Positions 1 through 9,488 are shown, counted from the stretch's first letter. The stretch: 64,000 nt of DNA from Candidatus Mycolicibacterium alkanivorans (GCF_022760805.1 NZ_JAIVFL010000001.1:3224001-3288000), one strand, 5' to 3'. Notes: generated by a model not told the origin, from the sequence alone. Program-made: numbers and translations.

Positions 1-99
1 GCTGGCGGCCTCGCCGGTGAGCTCTTCCACGTCGCGCTGCTCAGAGTCCTCCGTCAAGCGACGGGTGATCCGGCGAACAAAACCTTCGGCCGTAGCCAT
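1..99 (-). CDS. OB-fold nucleic-acid-binding family protein, N-terminal fragment (Rv2694c-like)
   Basis: Only the first 33 codons lie in the window; the gene runs off the left edge. The visible protein starts MATAEGFVRRITRRLTED and continues with a Glu/Asp-rich stretch. This resembles the N-terminus I remember for the small mycobacterial OB-fold protein encoded next to the Rv2695/Rv2696c pair. An AGGAGAAG-like ribosome binding site lies just upstream of the ATG on the minus strand. The OB-fold itself is outside the window, so the family call rests on the N-terminal match and the gene order. Confidence 0.6.
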   Translation of the reverse strand, partial: MATAEGFVRRITRRLTEDSEQRDVEELTGEAAS

Positions 100-216
100 G
101 GCTTCTCCTGATGTTCGATCACACTGCCAACGCAACGGTAGACCTCTTGGTTCCCCGCTGCCACGCGGCATACCCGGAGTCGTCACGGTTGCGCCGATTC
201 AGGGCACGATCTAGCT

Positions 217-921
217 ATGGCGTTCACATTGCGCGGCGTGACGACGGTGCTGCTGCCCGGAACCGGCTCGGACGACGACTACGTCTACCGGGCCTTCGCC
301 GGCCCGCTGCACGAGGCGGGTGCGGTGGTGGTCGCCATCGCACCGCAGCCGGCCAACCTGGTGGCCGGCTACCTGCAGGCGCTCGAGGACGCCTCGCGCG
401 ACGGCGCGATCGCGGTCGGCGGGGTGTCCATCGGCGCGGCGGTGGCCGCGGCGTGGGCGCTGGCGCTCCCGGGCCGGGCGGTCGCGGTGCTCGCGGCGCT
501 GCCGCCGTGGACCGGCGAACCGTATTCCGCTCCTGCCGCGCTGGCCGCACGGCGCACCGCAGCACAGCTGCGCACCGAAGGACTGGCGGCCACCATGGCG
601 CAGATGCGGGCGTCGAGCCCGGTCTGGCTGGCCGACGAGCTCGCGCGCAGCTGGCTGCGCCAGTGGCCGGAGCTGCCCGACGCGCTGGAGGAAGCGGCCG
701 GCTACGTCTCGCCGTCGAGTGCGGAACTGGAGCGCCTGAGCGTGCCGATGGGCATCGTCGCGGCCTCCGACGACCCGATCCATCCCGTGGAGGTGGCTTT
801 GGAGTGGATGTCGGCGGCGCCGCGCGCGGCGCTGAGCACGGTCACCCTCGACGAGTTCGGGCCCGAACCAGCCGTGTTGGGCGCGGCCTGTCTGGCGGCG
901 CTTCAGGAAGCCGCGGGCTAG
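217..921 (+). CDS. alpha/beta-hydrolase-like protein (Rv2695-like)
   Basis: 234 residues. The protein has the pattern of a short alpha/beta hydrolase: an early beta strand ending in LLPGTGSDDD, a nucleophile-elbow-like motif GVSIGA near residue 70, and a late SDDP segment near residue 188 that could hold the acid residue. No clear catalytic histidine stands out near the C-terminus, so catalytic activity is uncertain. No signal peptide is visible, so it is probably cytosolic. It ends one base before the convergent DUF3710 gene. The substrate is unknown. Confidence 0.7.
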   Translation: MAFTLRGVTTVLLPGTGSDDDYVYRAFAGPLHEAGAVVVAIAPQPANLVAGYLQALEDASRDGAIAVGGVSIGAAVAAAWALALPGRAVAVLAALPPWTGEPYSAPAALAARRTAAQLRTEGLAATMAQMRASSPVWLADELARSWLRQWPELPDALEEAAGYVSPSSAELERLSVPMGIVAASDDPIHPVEVALEWMSAAPRAALSTVTLDEFGPEPAVLGAACLAALQEAAG

Positions 922-1683
922 CTAGCCGCCGGTGCTGCTGCTGCTGCGCAGCTGCTGCATGGCCGAACCCGACGCGCTGCGGCGTTCGGTGGGCTGCTGG
1001 CCTTGAGCCTGCTGCTGCTGGATCAGCGCCTGCTGGGCGGCGGCCATCTGCGCCTGCTGCGCGGCGGCCTGCCGAAGTTGCTCGGCCATCGGCTCGGGCA
1101 GCTGCACCGGCAGCGGGGTGCGCACCGGCAGCGGAGTGTCGCCTCGACGAACAACGGTGTCGGCCACTGCTTCTCGCGCCTCAACCGTCAGACGGTCCAT
1201 CGACTCGGGCGCACCGTTGACCACGCAGCGAATCATCCAGCGGTAGCCGTCGACGCCGACGAAGCGCACCACACCGGCACCGGTACCGACCACCTCGCGA
1301 CCCCACGGCCCATCTTCGATGGAGACCTTGGCGTTGTCGTTGCGCAGCGAGTCGGCCAGCTCGCCGGCCACCTCGCGCCACAGTCCGGGCGACTTGGGTG
1401 CGGCGTAGGCCGCGATGGTGAACCGCCCATTGGTCGTGACGACCCACACCGCGCTGGGCACGCCGACCTCGTTCATCTCGACCTGGACCTGCCCGGCGGC
1501 CGGCATCGGAACCAGCACCGACCCGAGGTCGAGCCGGGCCAGCGCCGCATCGTCCGGATTGTCAAAGTCCTCGATGTCGAAGGGGCCGCCTTCGTCGTCG
1601 AGTTCCGGATCCGCCGGCGCGGGCGCCGGCGTCTCGGTGGTCTCGTCACGCTGATCGTCGTTCTTACGTCTGCCGAATGCCAT
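922..1683 (-). CDS. DUF3710 family protein (Rv2696c-like)
   Basis: 253 residues. It begins [14 protein letters not shown], followed by an acidic low-complexity linker, then a globular domain of about 160 residues containing PWGREVVG and GVDGYRWMIRCV. The tail is rich in Gln and Ala (runs of QQ and AQQA around residues 210-235). I chose the ATG at 1683 rather than the in-frame GTG one codon upstream because it overlaps the dut stop as TGATG, which suggests translational coupling. Function is unknown; it is conserved beside dut in actinobacteria. Confidence 0.8.
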   Translation of the reverse strand: MAFGRRKNDDQRDETTETPAPAPADPELDDEGGPFDIEDFDNPDDAALARLDLGSVLVPMPAAGQVQVEMNEVGVPSAVWVVTTNGRFTIAAYAAPKSPGLWREVAGELADSLRNDNAKVSIEDGPWGREVVGTGAGVVRFVGVDGYRWMIRCVVNGAPESMDRLTVEAREAVADTVVRRGDTPLPVRTPLPVQLPEPMAEQLRQAAAQQAQMAAAQQALIQQQQAQGQQPTERRSASGSAMQQLRSSSSTGG

Positions 1684-2147
1684 CACAAACTCGCATGTCC
1701 GCCGGAGGATCCGTGGCCGCCCTGACCACGGGTGGTGTCAGCCAGCCCAGCCTCGTCGAACGAGGCAACCTCGACCAGCTCTGGAAGTTCGACCCGCTGC
1801 ACCAGCAGTTGGGCGATGCGGTCGCCGCGCCGGATCACGATCGGCGTGGCGGGGTCGAGGTTGATCAGTGCCACCTTGACCTCGCCGCGGTATCCCGCGT
1901 CGATCGTGCCGGGGCTGTTGACGATCGAAAGTCCCACGCGCGCAGCCAAACCGGAGCGCGGGTGGACGAGCCCGACCATACCGTGCGGAATGGCCACGGC
2001 GATCCCGGTGCAGACCAGCGCACGCTGGCCGGGGCCCAGTTCGACGTCCTCGGCGCTGCACAGATCGACGCCTGCATCGCCGTCATGAGCGCGGCTGGGC
2101 ATCGGGAGATCGCGGTCCAAACGAACCACCGCAAGACTGGTGGGCAC
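1683..2147 (-). CDS. dut: deoxyuridine 5'-triphosphate nucleotidohydrolase
   Basis: 154 residues, the usual length of the trimeric mycobacterial dUTPase. It hydrolyses dUTP to dUMP and pyrophosphate, keeping uracil out of DNA and feeding thymidylate synthesis. The five family motifs are visible: [16 protein letters not shown], the substrate-binding stretch [20 protein letters not shown], and the C-terminal [11 protein letters not shown] arm that closes over the active site. The GTG start at 2147 gives the [10 protein letters not shown] beginning, which agrees with the family. The open frame extends further upstream, but that part looks non-coding. The stop overlaps the next gene's start. Confidence 0.95.
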   Translation of the reverse strand: MPTSLAVVRLDRDLPMPSRAHDGDAGVDLCSAEDVELGPGQRALVCTGIAVAIPHGMVGLVHPRSGLAARVGLSIVNSPGTIDAGYRGEVKVALINLDPATPIVIRRGDRIAQLLVQRVELPELVEVASFDEAGLADTTRGQGGHGSSGGHASL

Positions 2148-2172
2148 GATGGCACAGACTACCCTTGGCCTC

Positions 2173-2649
2173 GTGTCTGGTTCGCGTGTGACCTCGCAAA
2201 GCGTGCGGTACCGCGAGCGGCTGTGGGTGCCCTGGTGGTGGTGGCCGCTCGGTCTCGGGGTGGCGACGCTCATCGCCAAGGAAGTCAACATGGGGGTACG
2301 GACGCTACCCCCGTGGCTGCCCTATGCGGTGTTGGGCGCGGTGGCTGCCGGAGTGCTGCTGTGGTTGGGCCGAACCGAGGTCCGGGTGATCGCCGACGGT
2401 TCCGCGGTCGAGGTGTGGGCCGGGCAGGCGCACCTTCCGGCGTCGGTGGTCAGGCGCTCGGCGGAGATCCCGCGCACAGCCAAGTCGGCAGCGCTGGGCC
2501 GTCAGCTCGACCCGGCGGCCTACGTGCTGCACCGGCCATGGGTCGGACCCCTGGTGTTGCTCGTGCTCGACGACCCGGACGATCCGACGCCGTACTGGCT
2601 GATCAGTGCTCGACACCCGGAGCGGGTGCTCTCGGCGCTCAGGAGCTGA
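2173..2649 (+). CDS. DUF3093 membrane protein (Rv2698-like)
   Basis: About 158 residues with two hydrophobic segments near the N-terminus ([18 protein letters not shown], and [18 protein letters not shown]), followed by a soluble domain ending in [19 protein letters not shown] small inner-membrane protein of unknown function, conserved in actinobacteria opposite dut. The GTG at 2173 is preferred because a TACCCT -10-like hexamer lies 8 bases upstream, so the mRNA may be leaderless. ATG 2149 and GTG 2188 are alternatives. Confidence 0.8.
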   Translation: MSGSRVTSQSVRYRERLWVPWWWWPLGLGVATLIAKEVNMGVRTLPPWLPYAVLGAVAAGVLLWLGRTEVRVIADGSAVEVWAGQAHLPASVVRRSAEIPRTAKSAALGRQLDPAAYVLHRPWVGPLVLLVLDDPDDPTPYWLISARHPERVLSALRS

Positions 2650-2665
2650 AGTCCCGCGACGGAAG

Positions 2666-2968
2666 CTAGGCCGCGCAGTCGGTGCAGATCATCACGCCGT
2701 TCTTGTCGCTGGCCAAGCGGCTGCGGTGATGCACCAGGAAGCAGCTCGAACAGGTGAACTCGTCGGCCTGCTTCGGGATCACCCGGACCGACAGTTCCTC
2801 GCCGGACAGGTCTGCACCCGGCAACTCGAAGTTCTCACCGGTATCTGATTCGTCGACGTCGACCACTGCCGACTGCGCTTCATTGCGCCGCGCCTTCAGC
2901 TCCTCGAGCGAATCTTCGGACACGTCGTCGGTCTCCGTACGCCGTGGGGCGTCGTAGTCGGTAGCCAT
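2666..2968 (-). CDS. DUF4193 family protein (Rv2699c-like)
   Basis: 100 residues, acidic N-terminal half (MATDYDAPRRTETDD followed by many Glu and Asp). The compact C-terminal part has two Cys pairs, CSSC and CTDC, separated by HHRSRLA and likely to bind a metal. This is the DUF4193 pattern conserved across actinobacteria. It may be a small zinc-ribbon regulator, but the function is unknown. It ends convergently with the DUF3093 gene, 16 bases apart, and is divergent from cei. Confidence 0.85.
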   Translation of the reverse strand: MATDYDAPRRTETDDVSEDSLEELKARRNEAQSAVVDVDESDTGENFELPGADLSGEELSVRVIPKQADEFTCSSCFLVHHRSRLASDKNGVMICTDCAA

Positions 2969-3137
2969 CGTCTTCCCCTCGTTGCCTCAGCATGGCTTTG
3001 TATCAGCGTCGAACGCATCCACCAAACGATTCGTGCCCAGATCGCGGTGCATTGAAGTGTGATTTACCTCACGCATATTGATAAGCGCCGACGGGCGTGT
3101 TCCGCCGGCGCCCACGACGTGGTTCTAGAGTGCATCC

Positions 3138-3788
3138 GTGGTCGCTCAAATTACCGAGGGCACAGCCTTCGACAAGCGTGGTCGCCCGTTCCGCCGCCGC
3201 AACTACCTGCCGGGCATCATCGCGGTCGCCGTGCTGTTCGTGATCACCGCTTTGGTGTGGGGAATCGTCCTGACCCGCCCTGTCGACGTCCGCGAGGCGG
3301 CCGCCTGCAACGCCCCGCCCACCCCGGCCGATTCCTCGGCCCCGAAACTCGGCGAGCAGGTGTCGCGCTCGACGCTCATCGATGTGGCCCCCGCCAAGCT
3401 CGCCGATACCAAGATCCGCGTGCTCAACGCGAGCGGCCAGGGCGGACAGGCCGGTGACGTGGCCGGCGCGCTGCGCGACATCGGGTTCGCCCAGCCCACC
3501 GCCGCCAACGACCCGGTCTACGCCAACGCCCGGCTGAACTGTCAGGGTCAGATCCGCTTCGGCGCCAACGGCAGGGCCGGCGCCGCCGCGGTGTGGCTGG
3601 TGGCCCCGTGCGTAGAGCTCTACCAGGACGACCGCAAGGACGACACCGTCGATCTGGCCATCGGGACCGACTTCACCACGCTGGCCCACAGCGACGACAT
3701 CGACGCGGTGCTGGCGGGTCTGCGCCCGGATGCCACCGAGCCGGCGGACTCGGCGTTGATCGCCAAGATCCACAACGGCACCTGCTGA
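3138..3788 (+). CDS. cei: envelope integrity protein Cei (LytR_C domain)
   Basis: 216 residues. A short cytosolic N-terminus rich in Arg is followed by one membrane helix at about residues 25-46 and an extracytoplasmic domain containing KIRVLNASGQGGQAGDVAG, the signature start of the LytR C-terminal fold. Four Cys residues outside the membrane could form disulfides. Length, topology and gene order match the Rv2700 product known as Cei, needed for envelope integrity in M. tuberculosis. A TAGAGT -10-like hexamer at 3126-3131 is spaced so that transcription could begin at the GTG start, i.e. a leaderless mRNA. It ends 6 bases from the convergent suhB. Confidence 0.85.
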   Translation: MVAQITEGTAFDKRGRPFRRRNYLPGIIAVAVLFVITALVWGIVLTRPVDVREAAACNAPPTPADSSAPKLGEQVSRSTLIDVAPAKLADTKIRVLNASGQGGQAGDVAGALRDIGFAQPTAANDPVYANARLNCQGQIRFGANGRAGAAAVWLVAPCVELYQDDRKDDTVDLAIGTDFTTLAHSDDIDAVLAGLRPDATEPADSALIAKIHNGTC

Positions 3789-3794
3789 GCCGGC

Positions 3795-4643
3795 TCATTC
3801 CAGCGGGCGCAGCCCCCCGAACTTCTCGAGTGCCTCGATGAGTTGCGTCGCGATGCCCGGCGCTGCCGCGACCAGCAGGCCGGCCCGCCCGTCGTCGACG
3901 TCGGGCAGGCGCACCAGCGCACCGGCCTCGGTGGCCACCAGCGCACCCGCCGCCCAGTCCCAGACATGCAGTCCATGCTCGTAGTGGGCATCCAGCCGAC
4001 CCTCGGCCACCATGCACAGATCCAGTGCCGCCGATCCGATCCGGCGGACATCGCGCACCAGCGGCAGGATGCGGGACAGCAGTGCCGACTGCTCGGCGCG
4101 CCGGCGCGGGGCGTAGCCGAAGCCGGTGCCGACCAATGCCATGGCCAGCTCGTCGGCGCCGCTGGAGCGCAGGACCTGGCGCTCACCGTCGCGCAGCACG
4201 TGCGCGCCGTGGCCCAGCGCGGCTGAGTAGATGTCGCCGGACACCACGTCGGCGACCGCCCCCGCCACCGACACACCGTCGATCTGGGCGGCCACCGAAA
4301 TCGCGTAGGCCGGAATGCCGTAGACGAAGTTGACCGTCCCGTCGATGGGATCGACCACCCAGCAGACGCCGCCGTCGGCACCGACCGCCGGCCCGCCGCC
4401 CTCCTCGCCGAGGATCGGCTCGCCGGGTCGCAGCGCGTCGAGCCGATCCCGCACCAGCCGTTCGGTCTCGGTGTCGGCGACTGTCACCGGATCGGTCGGG
4501 GTGCTCTTGGACCGGACCGAACCGGCGGCGGTCATGCGTCCGTCACCGAAGATCTCGGCGCGGCGGCGGCGCACGAAAGCGGCCGCCTCGGCGGCCAACT
4601 GCTCGGCGACGGCACGCAATTGGTCAGGCCGGTTCTCGCTCAC
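3795..4643 (-). CDS. suhB: inositol-1-monophosphatase family phosphatase
   Basis: 282 residues. It carries the Mg-dependent inositol phosphatase motifs: GEEGGG (metal-binding Glu), WVVDPIDGTVNFVYGIP (the DPIDGT loop) and the C-terminal WDWAAGALVATEAG. It hydrolyses inositol monophosphate and probably other phosphoesters to supply inositol for phosphatidylinositol and mycothiol. The GTG at 4643 gives the VSENRPDQLRAV start. The frame is open further upstream, but the extra 39 codons have no family resemblance. It is convergent with cei and divergent from ppgK, matching Rv2701c. Confidence 0.92.
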   Translation of the reverse strand: MSENRPDQLRAVAEQLAAEAAAFVRRRRAEIFGDGRMTAAGSVRSKSTPTDPVTVADTETERLVRDRLDALRPGEPILGEEGGGPAVGADGGVCWVVDPIDGTVNFVYGIPAYAISVAAQIDGVSVAGAVADVVSGDIYSAALGHGAHVLRDGERQVLRSSGADELAMALVGTGFGYAPRRRAEQSALLSRILPLVRDVRRIGSAALDLCMVAEGRLDAHYEHGLHVWDWAAGALVATEAGALVRLPDVDDGRAGLLVAAAPGIATQLIEALEKFGGLRPLE

Positions 4644-4741
4644 CCCGCTATCGCAGCACACCCCGGCGACACGGACACAACGAGCCCCGTACGAACTAGT
4701 GTGTGCATCGCGCCGACACACCGCCTCGCCGAGGAGCAGCC

Positions 4742-5521
4742 ATGACCGCAGCCGAGCCAATCGCCGCAGGACAGAACCGAGGATTCGGTGTCGACGTCGG
4801 CGGCAGCGGCGTCAAGGGCGGCATCGTCGATCTGGACACCGGCAAGCTCATCGGCGAACGGTTCAAGATGCTCACCCCCCAGCCGGCGACACCGGAGGCG
4901 ATCGCCAAGACCGTCGCCGAAGTCGTCAGACACTTCGAGTGGACCGGGCCCCTGGGGGTCACCTATCCGGGCGTGGTCGTCAACGGTGTGGCGCAGACCG
5001 CCGCCAACGTCGACGAGGCCTGGATCGGGGCCAACGCTTCGGAGATCATCGGCGCCGCACTCGATGGCCAGCAGGTGACGGTGCTCAACGACGCCGACGC
5101 AGCGGGGCTCGCCGAGGAGCGCTACGGCGCCGGGCGCACCGAGAGCGGTGTGGTGGTGCTGCTGACGTTCGGGACGGGAATCGGCTCGGCGGTGATCCAC
5201 AAGGGCGTGCTGCTGCCCAACACCGAGTTCGGCCACTTGGAGGTGGGCGGCAAGGAGGCCGAGCACCGGGCGGCGTCCTCGGTGAAGGAACGCAAGAGCT
5301 GGAGCTATGAACGGTGGAGCGAGGAGGTCACCAGGGTGCTCGTCACCATCGAGAACCTGATCTGGCCCGACCTGTTCATCGCCGGGGGCGGCATCAGCCG
5401 CAAATCCGAGAAGTGGATCCCGCTTTTGAAGAACCGCACGCCGGTCGTCGCGGCCGAACTGCTCAACGAAGCGGGCATCGTCGGCGCCGCGATGGCGGCA
5501 TCAGGCGACGTCACGCACTGA
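4742..5521 (+). CDS. ppgK: polyphosphate glucokinase
   Basis: 259 residues. ROK-family kinase that phosphorylates glucose using polyphosphate or ATP. The phosphate-binding loop [16 protein letters not shown] is at about residues 13-28, the catalytic Asp lies in [12 protein letters not shown], and the adenosine motif [14 protein letters not shown] follows. The C-terminal segment [16 protein letters not shown] completes the second domain. A GAGGAG ribosome binding site lies about 6 bases before the ATG. It directly precedes sigA, as in H37Rv. Confidence 0.95.
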   Translation: MTAAEPIAAGQNRGFGVDVGGSGVKGGIVDLDTGKLIGERFKMLTPQPATPEAIAKTVAEVVRHFEWTGPLGVTYPGVVVNGVAQTAANVDEAWIGANASEIIGAALDGQQVTVLNDADAAGLAEERYGAGRTESGVVVLLTFGTGIGSAVIHKGVLLPNTEFGHLEVGGKEAEHRAASSVKERKSWSYERWSEEVTRVLVTIENLIWPDLFIAGGGISRKSEKWIPLLKNRTPVVAAELLNEAGIVGAAMAASGDVTH

Positions 5522-5560
5522 TTTTTGCCCGCTGAGCGCGGAAGGGCGCCAAGCAGTCGT

Positions 5561-5566
5561 TACAAT
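5561..5566 (+). promoter_or_regulatory. possible -10 element upstream of sigA
   Basis: A TACAAT hexamer in the 177-base gap between ppgK and sigA matches the mycobacterial housekeeping -10 consensus TANNNT. No convincing -35 was found at the usual distance, which is common for mycobacterial promoters. It would give a 5' leader of about 125 bases. Assignment is by motif only. Confidence 0.35.
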
Positions 5567-5698
5567 GGTCCACGGCGGCCGCCTACCGGATAGCGGCAAG
5601 TATCCACCACGAGATCCACGCCGATATTCCTGATAGCCGACGCTTTCGGTCGGGTGCGCCCACGCCCGCCGCGAGCGAGCACGATCGAAAGGGTGTAC

Positions 5699-7183
5699 GT
5701 GGCAGCGACCAAGGCAAGCCCGGCAACCGACGAGCCGGTGAAGCGCACCGCCACCAAGACGCCCGCGAAGAAGCCGGCGGCCGAGGCCGCCAACGGTTCC
5801 GCGCCGGCCAAGCGGGCCACCAAGGCCCCTGCCGCGAGGGCCGCGGCCGGTGACGCCGAGGCTGCTCCCAAGACCGGGGCCGTTGCCAAAGCCGCTCCGA
5901 AGAGGGCCACCAAGGCCGCCGGCCGTGCCGGTAAGGCCACCAAGAAGCCCGAGGACGCGGTACCGGAAACGGCCGGCGACGTCATCGCCGACGACCTGGA
6001 CACCGCACTCGACGCCGATCCCGAACTGGATGTTGCCGAAGACGAGATCGTGCTCGACGAGCTCGAAGACGTCGCCGAAGAGGTCGAGGTGGCCGTCGAG
6101 GAGGGCGCCGAAGAGGCCGCCCCGGCCGCCGCCGAGGGCGAGGCCGCCGACGAGGACGACATCAGCGAGCCTTCGGAGAAGGACAAGGCCTCCGGCGACT
6201 TCGTGTGGGACGAGGAGGAGTCCGAGGCGCTGCGGCAGGCCCGCAAGGACGCCGAGCTCACCGCCTCAGCCGACTCGGTTCGCGCCTACCTCAAGCAGAT
6301 CGGCAAAGTCGCGCTGCTCAACGCCGAGGAAGAGGTCGAGCTGGCCAAGCGCATCGAGGCCGGCCTGTATGCCACCCAGAAGCTGGCGGAGCTGGCCGAG
6401 AAGGGCGAGAAGTTACCGGTTCAGCAGCGTCGCGACATGCAGTGGATCTGCCGCGACGGTGACCGGGCCAAGAACCATCTGCTCGAAGCCAACCTGCGTC
6501 TGGTGGTGTCGCTGGCCAAGCGCTACACCGGCCGCGGAATGGCGTTCCTGGACCTCATCCAGGAGGGCAACCTCGGCTTGATCCGCGCGGTCGAGAAGTT
6601 CGACTACACCAAGGGCTACAAGTTCTCCACCTACGCCACCTGGTGGATCCGGCAGGCGATCACCCGTGCGATGGCCGACCAAGCCCGCACCATCCGCATC
6701 CCGGTGCACATGGTCGAGGTCATCAACAAGCTGGGCCGTATCCAGCGCGAGCTCTTGCAGGACCTGGGCCGCGAGCCCACGCCAGAGGAGCTCGCCAGGG
6801 AGATGGACATCACGCCGGAGAAGGTGCTGGAGATCCAGCAGTACGCGCGTGAGCCGATCTCGCTGGACCAGACCATCGGCGACGAGGGCGACAGCCAGCT
6901 CGGTGACTTCATCGAGGACAGCGAGGCCGTGGTGGCCGTCGACGCGGTGTCCTTCACGCTGCTGCAGGATCAGCTGCAGTCGGTGCTCGAGACACTCTCC
7001 GAGCGCGAGGCCGGCGTGGTGCGGCTGCGGTTCGGCCTGACCGACGGCCAGCCCCGCACCCTCGACGAGATCGGCCAGGTCTACGGCGTTACCCGGGAGC
7101 GGATCCGCCAGATCGAGTCCAAGACGATGTCGAAACTGCGCCACCCGAGCCGCTCGCAGGTGCTGCGCGACTACCTGGACTAG
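5699..7183 (+). CDS. sigA: primary RNA polymerase sigma factor SigA
   Basis: 494 residues. Principal sigma-70 factor that directs RNA polymerase to housekeeping promoters. The N-terminal 150 residues are a low-complexity tail, first Lys/Ala/Pro-rich ([10 protein letters not shown]) then strongly acidic. Region 1.2 begins at [15 protein letters not shown], region 2 holds [17 protein letters not shown], and region 2.4 is [15 protein letters not shown]. Region 4.2 with its helix-turn-helix is [20 protein letters not shown] near the C-terminus. The GTG start follows a GAAAGGG ribosome binding site and gives the VAATKAS N-terminus of the family. An upstream GTG at 5693 is less likely. Confidence 0.97.
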   Translation: MAATKASPATDEPVKRTATKTPAKKPAAEAANGSAPAKRATKAPAARAAAGDAEAAPKTGAVAKAAPKRATKAAGRAGKATKKPEDAVPETAGDVIADDLDTALDADPELDVAEDEIVLDELEDVAEEVEVAVEEGAEEAAPAAAEGEAADEDDISEPSEKDKASGDFVWDEEESEALRQARKDAELTASADSVRAYLKQIGKVALLNAEEEVELAKRIEAGLYATQKLAELAEKGEKLPVQQRRDMQWICRDGDRAKNHLLEANLRLVVSLAKRYTGRGMAFLDLIQEGNLGLIRAVEKFDYTKGYKFSTYATWWIRQAITRAMADQARTIRIPVHMVEVINKLGRIQRELLQDLGREPTPEELAREMDITPEKVLEIQQYAREPISLDQTIGDEGDSQLGDFIEDSEAVVAVDAVSFTLLQDQLQSVLETLSEREAGVVRLRFGLTDGQPRTLDEIGQVYGVTRERIRQIESKTMSKLRHPSRSQVLRDYLD

Positions 7184-7443
7184 TGGCCGCGCCGACTTTC
7201 GTCAGTCCCGCTTTCGGTGCCCCCCACCCCGGAGGCCGCACGCGGGCCACGCTCACCGGCAGTCGCGGCAGCTGGAGGAGATTTCGTCGTGGACCGCCGC
7301 GCAGCCACCGTATGGGGGCGTGAGACACGACACAGCGTTAAACCCCCGGGGAACAAGGCCGGAACAGCGAACGTCTGAGACAGTAGAGATCCGTGACGGT
7401 GGCGCCGAGTCACCGACGCGCTGAGCACCTTACGGAGGAGCCC

Positions 7444-7635
7444 ATGAACGCGACCCTGACCAGTCCCGAAATGACCAGGGCTGATCGCTGCGACCGCTGC
7501 GGGGCGGCGGCTCGGGTCCGCGCCAAGCTCCCCTCCGGTGCCGAACTCCTGTTCTGCCAGCATCACGCCAACGAGCACCAGGCCAAGCTGGCCGAGCTGG
7601 CGGCGGTGATCGAAGTCGCCCCGTCGGAGGCATAA
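7444..7635 (+). CDS. DUF7455-type small zinc-ribbon-like protein
   Basis: 63 residues. The core ADRCDRCGAAARVRAKL followed by LLFCQHHANEH has a CxxC pair and a second Cys/His cluster, suggesting one bound zinc. A strong ACGGAGGAG ribosome binding site precedes the ATG. Small proteins of this family are conserved downstream of sigA in actinobacteria; their role is unknown. The 260-base gap after sigA holds no other gene that I can support, only possible promoter elements such as TAGAGAT near 7383. Confidence 0.8.
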   Translation: MNATLTSPEMTRADRCDRCGAAARVRAKLPSGAELLFCQHHANEHQAKLAELAAVIEVAPSEA

Positions 7636-7696
7636 CAGCGACTCGCGGCCGGCGTCGCTGGGCAGGACCGCCGTCGTCAGGAATGCTGGAACGGTC

Positions 7697-8704
7697 ATGA
7701 CTGACCACTCCGCCAAGCCGTCTCGCCATCACGTGTGGCGGATCACCCGCCGGACATTGTCCAAGAGTTGGGATGACTCGATTTTCTCCGAGTCGGCCCA
7801 GGCCGGATTCTGGTCGGTGCTGTCGCTGCCCCCGCTGCTGCTCGGGATGCTCGGCAGCCTGGCCTACATCGCGCCGCTGTTCGGTCCCGACACGCTGCAG
7901 CGCATCCAGGACCAGCTGATCGGCACCGCCAACAGCTTCTTCTCCAAGAACGTCGTCAACGAGATCATCGAACCCACGGTTCGCGACATCGTGGTCGGCG
8001 CGCGCGGCGAGGTGGTGTCGGTGGGCTTCGTGATCAGCTTGTGGGCGGGGTCGTCGGCCATCTCGGCCTTCGTGGACTCGGTGGTCGAGGCACACGACCA
8101 GACCCCGCTGCGCCACCCGGTCCGGCAGCGGTTCTTCGCCTTGGGCCTCTACGTCGTGATGCTCGTGTTCGTCGTCGCCGCTGCTCCTCTGGTGGCACTC
8201 GGCCCCCGCAAGATCGGCGAATACATCCCGGACAGCTGGGACAACATCTTGCAGTACGGCTACTTCCCCACCCTGATCCTGGGTCTGATCGTGGCGGTGA
8301 CGATCCTCTACCGGGTGTCGCTGCCCAAGCCGCTGCCCACCCACCGGCTGCTGTGGGGCGCGGTCCTGGCGGTCGCGGTGTTCGTGGTGGCCACCCTCGG
8401 CCTGCGGTTCTACCTGACCTGGATCACCAGCACCGGATACACGTACGGGGCGCTGGCCACGCCGATCGCATTCCTGCTTTTCGCGTTCTTCCTCGGCTTC
8501 GCGGTCATGATCGGCGCCGAGCTGAATGCCGCCATCCAGGAGGAGTTCCCGGCCGCGGTGCCGCGGGGACACCAGATGCGGACCTGGCTGGAACGCAAGG
8601 CCCGCTCACTCGGTGACACCGAGCGCGGCGCCAAGGCGCCGGTCCGCAGCGAGGAAAGCGAGGAGGAGGCCCGGCCCGAGCCGGAGCCGGTCAGCCCTTC
8701 TTGA
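7697..8704 (+). CDS. YihY/BrkB family membrane protein (Rv2707-like)
   Basis: 335 residues with about six predicted membrane helices: SVLSLPPLLLGMLGSLAYIA, VSVGFVISLWAGSSAISAF, LGLYVVMLVFVVAAAPLVAL, GYFPTLILGLIVAVTIL, AVLAVAVFVVATLGLRF and AFLLFAFFLGFAVMIGAEL. The motif WAGSSAISAF and the final GAELNAAI are typical of the YihY/BrkB family, whose transport role is not settled. The C-terminal tail is acidic and cytosolic. It overlaps the convergent DUF3039 gene by 14 bases. Confidence 0.88.
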   Translation: MTDHSAKPSRHHVWRITRRTLSKSWDDSIFSESAQAGFWSVLSLPPLLLGMLGSLAYIAPLFGPDTLQRIQDQLIGTANSFFSKNVVNEIIEPTVRDIVVGARGEVVSVGFVISLWAGSSAISAFVDSVVEAHDQTPLRHPVRQRFFALGLYVVMLVFVVAAAPLVALGPRKIGEYIPDSWDNILQYGYFPTLILGLIVAVTILYRVSLPKPLPTHRLLWGAVLAVAVFVVATLGLRFYLTWITSTGYTYGALATPIAFLLFAFFLGFAVMIGAELNAAIQEEFPAAVPRGHQMRTWLERKARSLGDTERGAKAPVRSEESEEEARPEPEPVSPS

Positions 8705-8930
8705 GGCTTTCGTAAATCCGCTTGCAGTCGGGGCACACCGGGGATCCGGGCTTGGCGGCGCGGGTCACCGGGAAGACCTCGCCGCACAACGCCACGACGT
8801 GGGTGCCCATGACGGCGCTCTCGGCGATCTTGTCCTTCTTGACGTAGTGGAAGACCTTGGGGGCGTCGTCGTCGGTCCCGTCGTCGACGCGTTCGTCGCT
8901 GTCGGTGCGTTCGATCGTCTGGGTTCGCAT
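8691..8930 (-). CDS. DUF3039 family protein (Rv2708c-like)
   Basis: 79 residues beginning MRTQTIERTDSDER. The folded half has VFHYVKKDKIAESAVMGTHV, then ALCGEVFPV and CPDCKRIYESLKKG. The three Cys residues with nearby His form a plausible metal site. I use the ATG at 8930; the open frame continues upstream but without family resemblance. Conserved actinobacterial protein of unknown function, divergent from the DUF3099 gene and convergent with the YihY gene. Confidence 0.85.
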   Translation of the reverse strand: MRTQTIERTDSDERVDDGTDDDAPKVFHYVKKDKIAESAVMGTHVVALCGEVFPVTRAAKPGSPVCPDCKRIYESLKKG

Positions 8931-9006
8931 ACGGCCATTCTGCCCGGTCAGACAGATGTAAGAAACCGACCCGTTCAAGGGCACGGAAATGTGGAACAGT
9001 GGAGGG

Positions 9007-9414
9007 ATGAAACGGGAGCCGGGCTTCGACGACGACGGTCGGCCCGTGCTCATCACCGCCGCCGCCCCCGCCTACGAGGAGCAGCACCGAGCGCGGGTGC
9101 GGAAGTACTTGACCATCATGTCTTTTCGTATCCCGGCTCTGATCTTGGCGGCCGTCGCCTACGGAATCTGGCACAACGGCCTGATCTCCCTGGCGATCAT
9201 CGCGGTGTCGCTGCCCCTGCCGTGGATGGCCGTGCTGATCGCCAATGACCGGCCGCCGAGGCGGGCCGAGGAGCCGCGCCGGTACAACGACGCACCACAC
9301 CGCACACAGTTGTTCCCGCGGCCCCAGCACCGCGCCATCGAGAGCGGTCCGACACCGACGGCGCAACCACATGCGGCCGGGCGGGCCGACACCGGTTCCC
9401 GCCGAGCACCGTAG
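9007..9414 (+). CDS. DUF3099 membrane protein (Rv2709-like)
   Basis: 135 residues. Two membrane helices at about residues 37-55 (IMSFRIPALILAAVAYGIW) and 59-80 (LISLAIIAVSLPLPWMAVLIA) are followed by a DRPPRR motif and a long disordered Arg/Pro-rich tail. This is the DUF3099 architecture. An ATG at 8989 is in frame and possible; the ATG at 9007 abuts a GGAGGG that would then be too close to act as its ribosome binding site, so the upstream start may be the real one. Function unknown. Confidence 0.75.
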   Translation: MKREPGFDDDGRPVLITAAAPAYEEQHRARVRKYLTIMSFRIPALILAAVAYGIWHNGLISLAIIAVSLPLPWMAVLIANDRPPRRAEEPRRYNDAPHRTQLFPRPQHRAIESGPTPTAQPHAAGRADTGSRRAP

Positions 9415-9488
9415 CCCCCCTTTCTCAGCACATTCTCAGAACCGCGCCGTATTTCTGCACTTCAGAGGGTGTGAGATGGCGACCTCGC

